Shown: positions 8,395 to 16,192, counted from the stretch's first letter. The stretch: DNA of 64,000 nt from Chryseobacterium piscicola (GCF_900156685.1 NZ_FTOJ01000010.1:46893-110892); one strand, 5' to 3'. Notes: generated by a model not told the origin, from the sequence alone. Numbers and translations: made by a program.

Positions 8395-8766
8395 ATGATT
8401 ATAAAAAAACTAATCAGAACAGGGATCTGTTTCAGCGTGATGAAAAGTTACAGCTATCTGACAAAAGCGAAATATTATCAAAATACAGAATACGAAATAT
8501 TAGTACTTTCAGAAGATTTGAGAACCTTACAGGATGATGATTTCAGATTAAACAATGATGAAGCCGAAACGCCGAAACTTTGGAGTAATCCGAACGGTAT
8601 CATATCCCGGACAATGACCACAAAGGAAATATCAGAGTTCAGAATGATGAAGGATGATTATTTCACAGAAGTTTTTAATACAGTCGATGGGATTGTATTT
8701 GAGTTAAAAACCCGCTCACTCAAGACTCTATTCAAAAAATCAAACAGAAAAAAGCCTACAGGATGA
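8395..8766 (+). CDS. Hypothetical protein of Mu-like element
   Basis: A frame of 123 residues from the ATG at 8395, 4 bp after the MuB-like stop; a GTG 12 bp earlier would overlap that stop. The sequence has YEILVLSEDLRTLQDDDF, then TMTTKEISEFRMMKDDYFTEVFNT and a basic tail (LKTLFKKSNRKKPTG). No family is recognised. It overlaps the next gene by 4 bp, so translation is probably coupled. Confidence 0.6.
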   Translation: MIIKKLIRTGICFSVMKSYSYLTKAKYYQNTEYEILVLSEDLRTLQDDDFRLNNDEAETPKLWSNPNGIISRTMTTKEISEFRMMKDDYFTEVFNTVDGIVFELKTRSLKTLFKKSNRKKPTG

Positions 8767-9101
8767 AAAAAAAAATAACGCAGGTTCAAAAGCAGGAAAA
8801 TTATCTGAAAGATGTAAAAGAAAGATTCTGTAAACATTTTGATTGTACAGATCTGCAATATTGTGAAAATGAGTTTAAGCAGGGCTTGTTATGGATTGAA
8901 AACAATGGATATCCGGAAAGTTTTTCCTACTCAAAAACATTTTGGAACTGGTTTAAAATCGAAATGGCAGAACTATGTGAATCCTGTATGAATCAAGATA
9001 AAATTATAGAAAAATCTTTCAAGGATTTTCGTCCTTTTTCTACAACCTTAAAGCAAATTGAAAATGAAGCATTCAGCACAATTACACAAAAAACTGTATA
9101 G
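8763..9101 (+). CDS. Hypothetical protein of Mu-like element
   Basis: 112 residues, starting MKKKITQVQKQENYLKDVKE. It contains paired aromatic motifs (GLLWIENNGYPESFSYSKTF, WNWFKIEMAELCESC) and four cysteines, without a clear CxxC zinc pair. It starts inside the previous gene (4-bp overlap) and its last 38 bp overlap the GemA-like gene. No known family is recognised. Confidence 0.6.
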   Translation: MKKKITQVQKQENYLKDVKERFCKHFDCTDLQYCENEFKQGLLWIENNGYPESFSYSKTFWNWFKIEMAELCESCMNQDKIIEKSFKDFRPFSTTLKQIENEAFSTITQKTV

Positions 9102-9477
9102 CCTTTACAAGGAAAAAGGTTTAACAGAAGATCGTCGGGAACTGGTTTTAAATTTTACTGACGGGCGAACCAACAACAGCTCCGAATTATCGACAAATGA
9201 AATCATTTCGTTTATAAGTTTTTTGGCAGGTGAAAAGCCTAAAAAGAAAAGTCCGGAACTGAACGTAAACAAACTTTTCCACTTATGCCATTTGTATGGA
9301 TGGAAAAGGTTTGATGAAGAAAAGAACAAAAATGTAGTTGATACCGACCATTTAAATGAATGGCTTATCAAATACGGTAAATATCACAAGAAACTGAACG
9401 AACATACACAGCAGGAAATCAATAAAGTTACCATACAGTTTGAAATGGTAGTTAACAAACTTTTAAAAGCAATTTAA
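9064..9477 (+). CDS. GemA-like Mu gp16-family protein
   Basis: From the ATG at 9064 the product has 137 residues. The N-terminal motif LHKKLYSLYKEKGLTEDRRE, followed by LNFTDGRTNNSSELSTNEII and SFISFL, follows the GemA/gp16 (DUF1018) pattern: a short helix, L.D..R..L......G..S...L...E....I..L. The second half is helical and conserved less. In Mu this family is encoded in the early region after the transposition genes and affects host gene expression. The position here agrees. It overlaps the preceding frame by 38 bp. Confidence 0.65.
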   Translation: MKHSAQLHKKLYSLYKEKGLTEDRRELVLNFTDGRTNNSSELSTNEIISFISFLAGEKPKKKSPELNVNKLFHLCHLYGWKRFDEEKNKNVVDTDHLNEWLIKYGKYHKKLNEHTQQEINKVTIQFEMVVNKLLKAI

Positions 9478-9509
9478 ATAACTAATTAACTTTTTAATAC
9501 TTCCCAAAT

Positions 9510-9779
9510 ATGCAAGGCGTTAACATCGAAAATATAAAGGATCTTAAATTCAGTTCTGAAAACATTGATAGATTAAAGGAAATTTACAAATTTCCGGATA
9601 GTGGGTTTAACACAATCATAGACTCAATAGACAAGCTTTTTTGCTGTTACATTGAAGTTTGTATAAACAGTGGTGAAAATATTACAATCGACGGTATTGA
9701 TGTACAATATTTTAGAGATATAAAAATTGTCTTAGAGGTTTTACAGCAAACTTTTGAAAGTTCAACACTAAAAAATTAA
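9510..9779 (+). CDS. Small acidic protein, paralogue A
   Basis: 89 residues. FSSENIDRLKEIYKFPDSGF, a run with SIDKLFCCYIE, and a C-terminal IKIVLEVLQQTF can be aligned with the next gene (FSPEILEEIKSMQDYDYDGF, AIDNLFFEYMI, VKRLLELLQITI). The two genes are adjacent divergent duplicates separated by 2 bp. The protein looks fully helical with hydrophobic heptads, as in small dimeric phage early proteins. No family is recognised. Confidence 0.6.
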   Translation: MQGVNIENIKDLKFSSENIDRLKEIYKFPDSGFNTIIDSIDKLFCCYIEVCINSGENITIDGIDVQYFRDIKIVLEVLQQTFESSTLKN

Positions 9780-9781
9780 AC

Positions 9782-10039
9782 ATGGAATCTACTACACAAA
9801 GTCAGCAATTATTCAATTTCAGTCCTGAGATTTTAGAAGAAATAAAGAGTATGCAGGATTATGATTATGATGGTTTTCTAGCATATTCACGAGCTATAGA
9901 CAATCTTTTTTTTGAGTATATGATACGAACTGTAGATGATCCAGCAAACAATATAGGTATCACAAATTCAGATGTTTTTTGTATTAAACAAGTCAAAAGG
10001 CTACTGGAACTTTTACAGATCACAATTTCAGAAAAATAA
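9782..10039 (+). CDS. Small acidic protein, paralogue B
   Basis: 85 residues, starting MESTTQSQQLFNFSPEILEE. It aligns along nearly its whole length with the gene directly upstream, including the F(S)(S/P)E start, the DNLFFEY helix and the LLELLQITI end. Pairwise identity looks like about a quarter, so the duplication is old or the two were acquired as a unit. The role is unknown; the 2-bp spacing suggests coupled translation and perhaps a heteromer. Confidence 0.6.
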   Translation: MESTTQSQQLFNFSPEILEEIKSMQDYDYDGFLAYSRAIDNLFFEYMIRTVDDPANNIGITNSDVFCIKQVKRLLELLQITISEK

Positions 10040-10082
10040 AACAATATAATTTTTCATTAACAATAATTAAAATCATTACAAA

Positions 10083-10625
10083 ATGAGCGATGCACAGCAA
10101 AAATTAGAAACGGCAAGGAATATTTATCAGTCTTTGCCATTAGAAAAACAATTGGAAATTAAAAAACAGCAACCGGATCTGTATCATGCAATTTACGGTG
10201 ATGATGTAATTCCAAACACTTATTATTTAGAACCATTTATTGAAAACAATAAGACAGGTTTAGAGGGTGAAATTCCTAAAGAAAGCCAAAATGCTAATTT
10301 ATCTGCGGAAATAGTGAAGGGTTTTAAAAATGCAAAATTTAGCAAAGTTCCCGCAAGCATTGTTGAAGCAAATGATCTGTTCCAGAAATTATCTATTGAT
10401 ACTCAAATGAGGATCAAAAAAGATAAGCCGGAAATTTACAATATGCTTTTCAAAGAAAATGTTTTTGTAGATACGTCTGCATTATCTGCATTTCTGAAGG
10501 ATTATGATCCAAAGTATTTAGAAATAAAATCTATCAGAGATCTTGAAACGCTTTCATTAAGTGCTCAATTAGAATTCAAAAATAATTTCCCTGGAGAGTA
10601 CGCAAGCTTTATGAAAATCAATTAA
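10083..10625 (+). CDS. Repeat protein with QLEIKKxxPexY motifs (1)
   Basis: 180 residues with three related internal motifs: YQSLPLEKQLEIKKQQPDLY (residue about 15), FQKLSIDTQMRIKKDKPEIY (about 99) and LETLSLSAQLEFKNNFPGEY (about 153). Each is followed by a short tail, and the unit is a helix-turn-helix-like pair ending in P-[DEG]-x-Y. The last unit is shared with the end of the next gene. No enzymatic motif is seen. A protein-interaction or scaffold role is possible but unsupported. Confidence 0.6.
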   Translation: MSDAQQKLETARNIYQSLPLEKQLEIKKQQPDLYHAIYGDDVIPNTYYLEPFIENNKTGLEGEIPKESQNANLSAEIVKGFKNAKFSKVPASIVEANDLFQKLSIDTQMRIKKDKPEIYNMLFKENVFVDTSALSAFLKDYDPKYLEIKSIRDLETLSLSAQLEFKNNFPGEYASFMKIN

Positions 10626-10682
10626 ATGTTTTACAAAATTAATTCTTACTTACAACAATATAAAAATAATTTTAGAAAAAAT

Positions 10683-11099
10683 ATGGAAAACAATTTAGAC
10701 AATTACAATCAAACTGTACAGAAAAACCAACAGGAAGAAGAAGAGCGTGTGAAAGCACAGCAGGAACTTGAAAAAGACATAGCAGAATATGAAAATTGTA
10801 GAGGTATTTTCAAGATGCTTTCTGCTGAAACCAGAATGATGATGGTAAAGACAAATAAGGCCATGTACGAAATCATGTTGCATAATAATTATCCGTATCC
10901 GAATACAAACGGTATAAGTTTAAGAACGATTAATAACCCAAGTTATCAATTCTACTTAAACTTTAAAGATATCTATCAACAGCGATTTTTGGAAATCAAA
11001 AATATCGAAGATTTTAATATTTTAAATCAAAAAGATAAAAATCATTTTAGAGAAAATTTTCCTGGTGAATATGATCTTTTACAAAGAAATGGTAAATAA
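10683..11099 (+). CDS. Repeat protein with QLEIKKxxPexY motifs (2)
   Basis: The start is taken at ATG 10683 (MENNLDNYNQ, 138 residues), because 10626-10682 looks like the AT-rich spacer seen before other genes of the element. An ATG directly at the previous stop would add 19 residues. A charged coiled-coil-like segment (QQEEEERVKAQQELEKDIAE) is followed by FKMLSAETRMMMVKTNKAMY and a final FNILNQKDKNHFRENFPGEY, both versions of the repeats in the upstream gene. FPGEY is identical in the two last units. The pair are paralogues of unknown function. Confidence 0.6.
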   Translation: MENNLDNYNQTVQKNQQEEEERVKAQQELEKDIAEYENCRGIFKMLSAETRMMMVKTNKAMYEIMLHNNYPYPNTNGISLRTINNPSYQFYLNFKDIYQQRFLEIKNIEDFNILNQKDKNHFRENFPGEYDLLQRNGK

Positions 11100-11150
11100 T
11101 TTTTACAAGACGAATTAGCAATTTTAAAACAACTAACAATTACAACCATA

Positions 11151-11762
11151 ATGGATAGAATTTTAGCATATAAAAACACAGAATCAATTAACAACTGGGT
11201 TCATAGAATCAAAGAAACAGCAAACTTTGCACAGCCGTTCATAGATAAATACAAAACTGTTCCAACATTGCCGGAACTGGAAACTGAAGATCTTAACAAT
11301 TTATTTATGAATCCTCGACAATTTTTTGTCTTAAAATTAACTGAGGGTGAAGTTTTGCAGATAGGTAAATTAAAAATGAGTTCTGAAAAAGTATTCGATT
11401 TCTTAGAAAGACCTTCCGGACTTGATGAATTGGTATCGTCATTAGAAGCTTTAAAAAATGACAGAAATTTTATCGGAGTCTATGCTGCAAATCTTGAATA
11501 TGTAGATTTAGAAAACGGCGTTTTAATTCCAAGACAGACTTTTTTGAATGAAATTGATGAGTTGTACTCATACTATATTGATACTGAAAATCAACATTCC
11601 GCACTCGAATTGATTAATCAGATTAAACCCAATTTGCAAGCCTTAGTTTCGCTTTTGAAAGCCGAAAAAATGGATTCGTTAGATACAATATTTACCGGAA
11701 CTGGATCCGGAAAAAACAGGATATACGGCACAAATCTGAGAGCTGTCTTAAACTCTTTCTGA
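11151..11762 (+). CDS. Hypothetical protein before the spike gene
   Basis: 203 residues. The sequence has an N-terminal helical part (MDRILAYKNTESINNWVHRI), FVLKLTEGEVLQIGKLKMSS in the middle, and a C-terminal LDTIFTGTGSGKNRIYGTNL. The GTGSGKN run looks like a P-loop but has no upstream beta strand or downstream Walker B, so it is not called an ATPase. It is followed by a strong terminator that separates it from the baseplate genes. Confidence 0.55.
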   Translation: MDRILAYKNTESINNWVHRIKETANFAQPFIDKYKTVPTLPELETEDLNNLFMNPRQFFVLKLTEGEVLQIGKLKMSSEKVFDFLERPSGLDELVSSLEALKNDRNFIGVYAANLEYVDLENGVLIPRQTFLNEIDELYSYYIDTENQHSALELINQIKPNLQALVSLLKAEKMDSLDTIFTGTGSGKNRIYGTNLRAVLNSF

Positions 11763-11791
11763 TTTATTTTTTTTCATGGATTATTGTAAGT

Positions 11792-11820
11792 AGCTCCGCT
11801 TTTGCGGAGTTGCTTTTTTT
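11792..11820 (+). terminator. Terminator between early and baseplate genes
   Basis: AGCTCCGC and GCGGAGTT enclose a TTTT loop and are followed by C and seven T. It is the strongest rho-independent terminator inside the element and splits the early and unknown genes from the baseplate block. Confidence 0.85.
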
Positions 11821-11850
11821 AAACATTTTAAATATTTATTAGTTAAAATA

Positions 11851-12351
11851 ATGGATAAACATACACAATTAAAATTGCAATTAAAAAAGCTGATTGGTGC
11901 AGATCCTAACTATCCGGTAAGTGGTGTGATTAAATCTGTAGAAGAAGATACTTGTACGGTAGAACTCGAAGAAGGTTTTGAGGTTCCCGATGTAAAATTG
12001 AAAAGTACAGCAAACGGTAATGATAATTTACTGATCATTCCAAAGGTAGGAAGCATAGTAACATTATTGAGTGGCGACGGAACTGTAGACAATCTGACTG
12101 TGATAAAAGTTGACCAGGCTTCTAAAATTATTTTTAATGAAAATGGTTTGCAGATAGAGATTGACAGCACAGACAAAAAGGTGAGTATAAAAAACAGTGA
12201 TGCAAGTTTGTTTGATCTATTCACAGATTTGGTAAACATTTTAAAACAATTTAAAGTTTACACCAATATGGGTCCTTCCGGAACTGCTTTACCGGATTCC
12301 GTTATCAGTATTACAAAACTTGAAACGGATTTTAAACAGCTTTTAAAATAG
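11851..12351 (+). CDS. Phage baseplate spike protein (OB-fold, gpV/gp45-like)
   Basis: 166 residues. The region around residues 20-90 (PVSGVIKSVEEDTCTVELEE, then VPKVGSIVTLLSGDG) shows the OB-fold pattern of contractile-tail spikes: V.G.V.......V.V..........L.......P..GS.V.....G. A beta-rich stretch (IFNENGLQIEIDSTDKKVSI) follows and could be the start of the spike stem. The short length resembles Mu gp45 and P2 gpV. It would form the central tip below the hub encoded at 12680. Confidence 0.7.
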   Translation: MDKHTQLKLQLKKLIGADPNYPVSGVIKSVEEDTCTVELEEGFEVPDVKLKSTANGNDNLLIIPKVGSIVTLLSGDGTVDNLTVIKVDQASKIIFNENGLQIEIDSTDKKVSIKNSDASLFDLFTDLVNILKQFKVYTNMGPSGTALPDSVISITKLETDFKQLLK

Positions 12352-12377
12352 TTTTAAAACGCCTTTAAATTTTAACA

Positions 12378-12668
12378 ATGGAAAATAAAAAAGGTAGAAA
12401 GATGTACACCCAGGCAGACAGAGAAAAAGCACTGAAATATTATTTGTTAGGCTTAAATCTGTTTGAAGTCTCAAAACTTACTGAAGTTCCGGAAAGAACA
12501 CTGCAAAAATGGCAATATAAAGAAAGCTGGGTAAAACTAAAAGATTCAGAGAAATTAAGAAAAAAGGCTGTAGATCTAAAAAATTTCGGACTGTCAAATA
12601 AAAAAATTTCTGAAATACTTCTAATCAGCTCCACAACCGTTTGGAGATATTGTAAACAAAATAAATAA
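12378..12668 (+). CDS. Double helix-turn-helix protein, small-terminase-like
   Basis: 96 residues with two HTH units. The first is REKALKYYLLGLNLFEVSKL then TEVPERTLQKWQYKESWVKL, the A..Y..G....E......P..T...W....W pattern of small terminase N-termini. The second is LKNFGLSNKKISEILLISST with TVWRYCKQNK. It sits between spike and hub genes with 26-bp and 11-bp gaps. No large terminase is present. It could be a DNA-recognition subunit, a late transcription activator like Mu C/Mor in function, or an unrelated regulator. Confidence 0.55.
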   Translation: MENKKGRKMYTQADREKALKYYLLGLNLFEVSKLTEVPERTLQKWQYKESWVKLKDSEKLRKKAVDLKNFGLSNKKISEILLISSTTVWRYCKQNK

Positions 12669-12679
12669 ACATTTCTAGC

Positions 12680-13855
12680 ATGCTATACCAAATGAGCCAT
12701 TTTGTAGAAATTACAGATTCTAAAGGCTACTACATACCTAATCCGCCAATAACGGAAATAAATATAGAAAGAAATATTAAAAACCTCGCAGATTTTGCAA
12801 CCGTAACCTGTGTTATTTTTGATCATAACCAACACATAAAGTTTAAAGAAAATGAAAGTTTTGATGATGATGGCAGTTCTGAACGTAAAATTTATAAACT
12901 GTACAAAAGAGGTCAGAAAATAAAAATACATTTGGGGTACGATAACAATTTAAAACTTGAGTTTGTTGGGTACATCAAAGACGTAAAAACAGATGAAGGC
13001 AAAATGGTTTTAGATTGTGAAGATGAATTGTTCATGTTCAGAAAAAAAGTAAAAAATAAAGTTTTCGGTACTTCAAATGTAAAAAGTATTTTACAGCATA
13101 TTGTAAAAGAAATTAATCCAAAAATTAAGATTGTTTGTGATTATGATATGAGTTATGAAAAGTTTACGATTTACAAAGCTGATGCAATAGATGTTTTAAA
13201 ACAATTACAGCAGGACACTGGAGCTGACGTTTATTTCAGATCTTCCGAGTCCGAAAAGATCGGGCAAAATTCTAATATTGCAGATATGTACGGTGGTAAT
13301 TTAATTGACACAATAAATACAGCAATCGGACTACCTGCAATGTTTACGGAATTGTATAAAAAAAATAATGCAGAAACAACTGAGCTTCATTTTCGTATGC
13401 CATACATGAAAAAAAATACTGATCCTGTTTCTGTGTGCGATTATTCAATGCAACACAATGTAGAAGATTCACAACTAAATTACCGGAATACAACGGATTT
13501 AAAAGTAAAAATAAGGATCGTTACACACTCAAAAAGTGGTGAACGTCTGGAAGTGGAATTCGGACAGCCAGGCGGTGAAGAATTTGAATATAAAGTGAAT
13601 CGTATAAGTAACGCCGAAATGAAGAAACGTGCAGAAATGGAATGGGATCGAAAAATGGCACCTGGTTACGATGGTTCTTTTACAACGTGGTTGATTCCGT
13701 ACGTTGAGCCAAATTACAGCGTAGGTATTTATGATGAAGATTTTCCGGAAAAAGACGGTATCTATAATGTTGAAAGTGTAGTAACAAGATATAGTGAAGA
13801 AGGAGGTCAAAGAACTGTTACACCAGGAATAAAATTAAGTGCAAATAATAAATAA
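12680..13855 (+). CDS. Phage baseplate hub protein (gp27/gpD-like)
   Basis: 391 residues from ATG 12680; the ATG at 12692 (MSHFVEITDSKGYYIPNPP) is an alternative. It shows the gpD/gp27 hub layout: a first beta domain ending in KRGQKIKIHLGYDNNLKLEF with VGYIKDV, then VKSILQHIVKEINPKIKIVC, YKADAIDVLKQLQQDTGADV (the conserved helix of the hub) and YFRSSE. A later domain has GERLEVEFGQPGGEEFEYKV and TWLIPYVEPNYSVGIYDEDF. Such hubs form the trimer to which the spike attaches. Its neighbour upstream encodes the putative spike. Confidence 0.75.
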   Translation: MLYQMSHFVEITDSKGYYIPNPPITEINIERNIKNLADFATVTCVIFDHNQHIKFKENESFDDDGSSERKIYKLYKRGQKIKIHLGYDNNLKLEFVGYIKDVKTDEGKMVLDCEDELFMFRKKVKNKVFGTSNVKSILQHIVKEINPKIKIVCDYDMSYEKFTIYKADAIDVLKQLQQDTGADVYFRSSESEKIGQNSNIADMYGGNLIDTINTAIGLPAMFTELYKKNNAETTELHFRMPYMKKNTDPVSVCDYSMQHNVEDSQLNYRNTTDLKVKIRIVTHSKSGERLEVEFGQPGGEEFEYKVNRISNAEMKKRAEMEWDRKMAPGYDGSFTTWLIPYVEPNYSVGIYDEDFPEKDGIYNVESVVTRYSEEGGQRTVTPGIKLSANNK

Positions 13856-14427
13856 TGTATTGTAAAACATCTCTGAAAGACATTGCTGTAAGCAATACAG
13901 GATCGGTCAAAAACCTAAAGACTAACCAGATTTTAAAAATTTCAAAGCGTGGATATTTTACTTATAATTCAAAGCCGATAAGCATCGTAAAATTGATGCT
14001 TGAAACTTTTAAGGATATCAAAATAAGAACAGGGCAAATTAAATTTATTGATGGTAATGATCAGAATTTCTTTGTAGAAAATATTGAATATAAAACTAAG
14101 TTGCAAAAAATCAGCAGACCTTCAGAAACTGCAATTTTAGAGATTATTAAATATTATTTTGGGAGTAATGCAAAAATTAATATTAAGGACGTTTTTAATT
14201 ACCGTATGCAGTTGAAAACTGTTTTAGATTTGAGAGATTTTTTCAAAACACACAAAAGCAGTTTATTTATAGAGATTTTTGAAGATTATTTTTCATTTCA
14301 TCTACCGAGCTTTTCAAACCTTGCGAAAAGAAATAATGTTACTGTAAATGATGCAAGAAGAACAGTTTATTTTTTTTTAAACAAACTTATTGAAGACTGT
14401 TATTCTGATAAAATTATAAAGCTGTGA
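13855..14427 (+). CDS. Hypothetical protein with NUMOD4-like N-terminus
   Basis: 190 residues. The start overlaps the hub stop by one base (TAATG). Residues 6-52 (KDIAVSNTGSVKNLKTNQIL, KISKRGYFTYNSKPISIVKL, MLETF) resemble the NUMOD4 module of homing-endonuclease-associated proteins (VSN.G.V......L......GY......VH..V...F). No HNH nuclease domain follows. The C-terminal part has a possible HTH, LPSFSNLAKRNNVTVNDARR. It may be a DNA-binding protein derived from a homing gene; family membership is uncertain. Confidence 0.5.
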   Translation: MYCKTSLKDIAVSNTGSVKNLKTNQILKISKRGYFTYNSKPISIVKLMLETFKDIKIRTGQIKFIDGNDQNFFVENIEYKTKLQKISRPSETAILEIIKYYFGSNAKINIKDVFNYRMQLKTVLDLRDFFKTHKSSLFIEIFEDYFSFHLPSFSNLAKRNNVTVNDARRTVYFFLNKLIEDCYSDKIIKL

Positions 14428-14447
14428 TCTGATCAGATCACAGCTTT
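14418..14447. terminator. Perfect 30-bp palindrome with T-tail, overlapping a stop codon
   Basis: AAAGCTGTGATCTGA and its exact complement TCAGATCACAGCTTT form a perfect palindrome followed by more T. The TGA stop of the upstream gene lies inside the left arm. It can terminate rightward transcription, and on the other strand could serve the leftward gene that ends at 14452. Confidence 0.75.
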
Positions 14448-14451
14448 TTTT

Positions 14452-14694
14452 TTAGAATAAATGTGGATGCGATTTTTCGTAGACTTCCTTCAGTTTATCA
14501 GCAAGATCAGAAATCTGATAATTTTCAGCAAACGATAGTAAATCTAAAATCCGAAAATCGTTTTCTGTATAATTTTCTGTTATGGAATTATAGGAGATCA
14601 TCAGTGGTAAAAAATCCGGATATAATTCTTTGAATAAATCATATTGGGTAATCTTTGAAAGATCTAATCCTTTAAAATTATCGGCTTTTTTCAT
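14452..14694 (-). CDS. Small hypothetical protein (leftward)
   Basis: From the ATG at 14692-14694 the frame has 80 residues: MKKADNFKGLDLSKITQYDL, FKELYPDFLPLMISYNSITE and ENDFRILDLLSFAENYQISD are its segments. A longer upstream extension in the same frame is Cys-rich and unlikely. It is one of two leftward genes in the right part of the element, and it converges on the palindromic terminator. Function unknown. Confidence 0.45.
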   Translation of the reverse strand: MKKADNFKGLDLSKITQYDLFKELYPDFLPLMISYNSITENYTENDFRILDLLSFAENYQISDLADKLKEVYEKSHPHLF

Positions 14695-14739
14695 GTTAAT
14701 AAATATACTAAATTTATTGATATAAAGCTGATTCAAACC

Positions 14740-14949
14740 ATGGCAGGTACATTTCAAAAAAACACACTTATTAGATACAGAAATATCAGGGATCTTTATT
14801 TGCAACATAAAACAGAAGATATACCTGATACAGTGGTTTTGCGTAAATACATCTATCCTATACATGCAATCAGTCGCACAACATTAAATACAATTTTAAA
14901 CACGCAGATTGACAAAGAACTGCTCAAATTTTCAACAAATGGAAGGTGA
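14740..14949 (+). CDS. Small hypothetical protein, possible HTH
   Basis: 69 residues starting MAGTFQKNTLIRYRNIRDLY. The pattern RYRNIRDLYLQHKTEDIPDT, VVLRKYIYPIHAISRTTLNT and a final helix looks like a small helical DNA-binding protein of Bacteroidota phages, but no named family is recognised. It overlaps the next frame by 11 bp. Confidence 0.45.
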   Translation: MAGTFQKNTLIRYRNIRDLYLQHKTEDIPDTVVLRKYIYPIHAISRTTLNTILNTQIDKELLKFSTNGR

Positions 14950-15184
14950 AAGAATCTATAAAAAATTAAGTAAAAGAGATCACACTGGATCTAATTCTGA
15001 TAAGTATGCACAATTGCTACAAACAATATTTTTTCATTTATCGGGTAATAATGAAATAAAAATGTTTTACGAACTTCTTGATACAGCCCAAAAACAAAAT
15101 AAATTCATATCAATTGATGATCCCAAAAATATAAAAGATGAATATTGTTTCTCTGATCTGATTATAACTGATAATTTTAATTAA
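14939..15184 (+). CDS. Small hypothetical protein
   Basis: 81 residues from the ATG at 14939 (MEGERIYKKLSKRDHTGSNS), overlapping the preceding stop. It includes LLQTIFFHLSGNNEIKMFYE and LLDTAQKQNKFISIDDPKNI. It is followed after 10 bp by the DUF6046-like tail gene, so it is probably part of the tail-gene transcript. No family is recognised. Confidence 0.45.
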   Translation: MEGERIYKKLSKRDHTGSNSDKYAQLLQTIFFHLSGNNEIKMFYELLDTAQKQNKFISIDDPKNIKDEYCFSDLIITDNFN

Positions 15185-15194
15185 AGCTTTATTT

Positions 15195-15884
15195 ATGGAA
15201 TTTAATAATAATAGTGTTTTTTCGAGTTTATTAAATAGTAAGTTAATAAGACTTGTTGAAAATGAATTTTCTGAACGTGTGACACCAATTTTAGATAAAC
15301 AACCGTTACAGAACATTCCGGATGAAATTTATCAAGGTAGAGACTATGAAGCGGTTGAATTATGGATGAATGATAAAAGTAAATCTGAAAATGCTCAATT
15401 TTTTCCCTTATCACTAAAATGCTCAATAGATAAAGGTGAATGGTTTTTATTACCATGGGAACCGCTGATCAGTATTCAGGGAAATATTAGACAAAATCAA
15501 GCCCCACCAGCACAACATATTGGAACTATAAAAGATCGAAGATTAGTCGACGATTACGAAATTACAATTAGTGGTGCCTTTTACGGAAAAAAAATCAAAG
15601 GAGCCTATTCTGAAACGTATCCTCGTAGAGATATGGAGAAATTAAGAAATTATTTGATGTCTCCGGAAGCAATAGAGGTGAAATGTGAGTTATTGCAGCT
15701 TCTTAATATTAATAAAATTGCTATCACTGGAATGAGTTTTCCGTTTACAAAAGGTGAAAGTGTACAGGCTTATGAAATTCGGGCAAAATCGGATTTTCCG
15801 TGGGATTTAAATTATAAAAGAAAATCTAAACCAACGTTAGAAGTTGGAATGCCTACTGGTGAATTCATAAAACCTTCAGAGTAG
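15195..15884 (+). CDS. DUF6046-like phage tail/baseplate protein
   Basis: 229 residues. The core FLLPWEPLISIQGNIRQNQA, then HIGTIKDRRLVDDYEITISG, YPRRDMEKLRNYLMSPEAIE and INKIAITGMSFPF matches what I recall of DUF6046 proteins from Bacteroidota phages: a structural domain with P.A.P.I...K.I, GTVKE...DDYEI.I.G and a final SD motif (AKSDFPW). It is a tail or baseplate component by association. Together with the spike and hub it is the only structural phage gene seen here. A convergent terminator follows. Confidence 0.65.
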   Translation: MEFNNNSVFSSLLNSKLIRLVENEFSERVTPILDKQPLQNIPDEIYQGRDYEAVELWMNDKSKSENAQFFPLSLKCSIDKGEWFLLPWEPLISIQGNIRQNQAPPAQHIGTIKDRRLVDDYEITISGAFYGKKIKGAYSETYPRRDMEKLRNYLMSPEAIEVKCELLQLLNINKIAITGMSFPFTKGESVQAYEIRAKSDFPWDLNYKRKSKPTLEVGMPTGEFIKPSE

Positions 15885-15922
15885 GTTTTTTAATTAAAAA
15901 ACTAATAACCATTTTATAAATG

Positions 15923-15956
15923 AAAAGGCAGGAATCTTAATAGATACCTGCCTTTT
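15923..15956. terminator. Bidirectional terminator between convergent genes
   Basis: Arms AAAAGGCAGG and CCTGCCTTTT enclose a 14-bp AT-rich loop, between the rightward tail gene and the leftward gene ending at 15962. The A/T-flanked stem can work in both directions. Confidence 0.8.
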
Positions 15957-15961
15957 CTATT

Positions 15962-16192
15962 TTATTTAAGTGTATCGGCATCTTTTGAGCCTTCATCATC
16001 TAAGATAGTGATGTAACTGTTTTTTAAAAAACCTATTGTGAGATAGTGAGAATTTCCGGTAGCATCTTTTATGTTTGCATAAGTGTAACTACCATTTAAG
16101 CACAGTTGTATTTCCCTTTCTACACTCTCAAAATTCTTTTTTTCCACATCAATATTAATTTCTTTGTTTTCGTTGAAAATTTTTATAGTCAT
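15962..16192 (-). CDS. Small hypothetical protein (leftward)
   Basis: The likely start is the ATG at 16190-16192, giving 76 residues: MTIKIFNENKEINIDVEKKN and then SVEREIQLCLNGSYTYANIK. It appears beta-rich with alternating hydrophobic residues. It is transcribed opposite to the main element train and may be a lysogenic-conversion or moron-type gene. No family is recognised. Confidence 0.5.
   Translation of the reverse strand: MTIKIFNENKEINIDVEKKNFESVEREIQLCLNGSYTYANIKDATGNSHYLTIGFLKNSYITILDDEGSKDADTLK

Noticed and set aside
11700..11723. P-loop (GTGSGKN) in the hypothetical protein before the spike gene
   Set aside because: It lies at the extreme C-terminus with no following helix or Walker B motif, so an ATPase is not supported.
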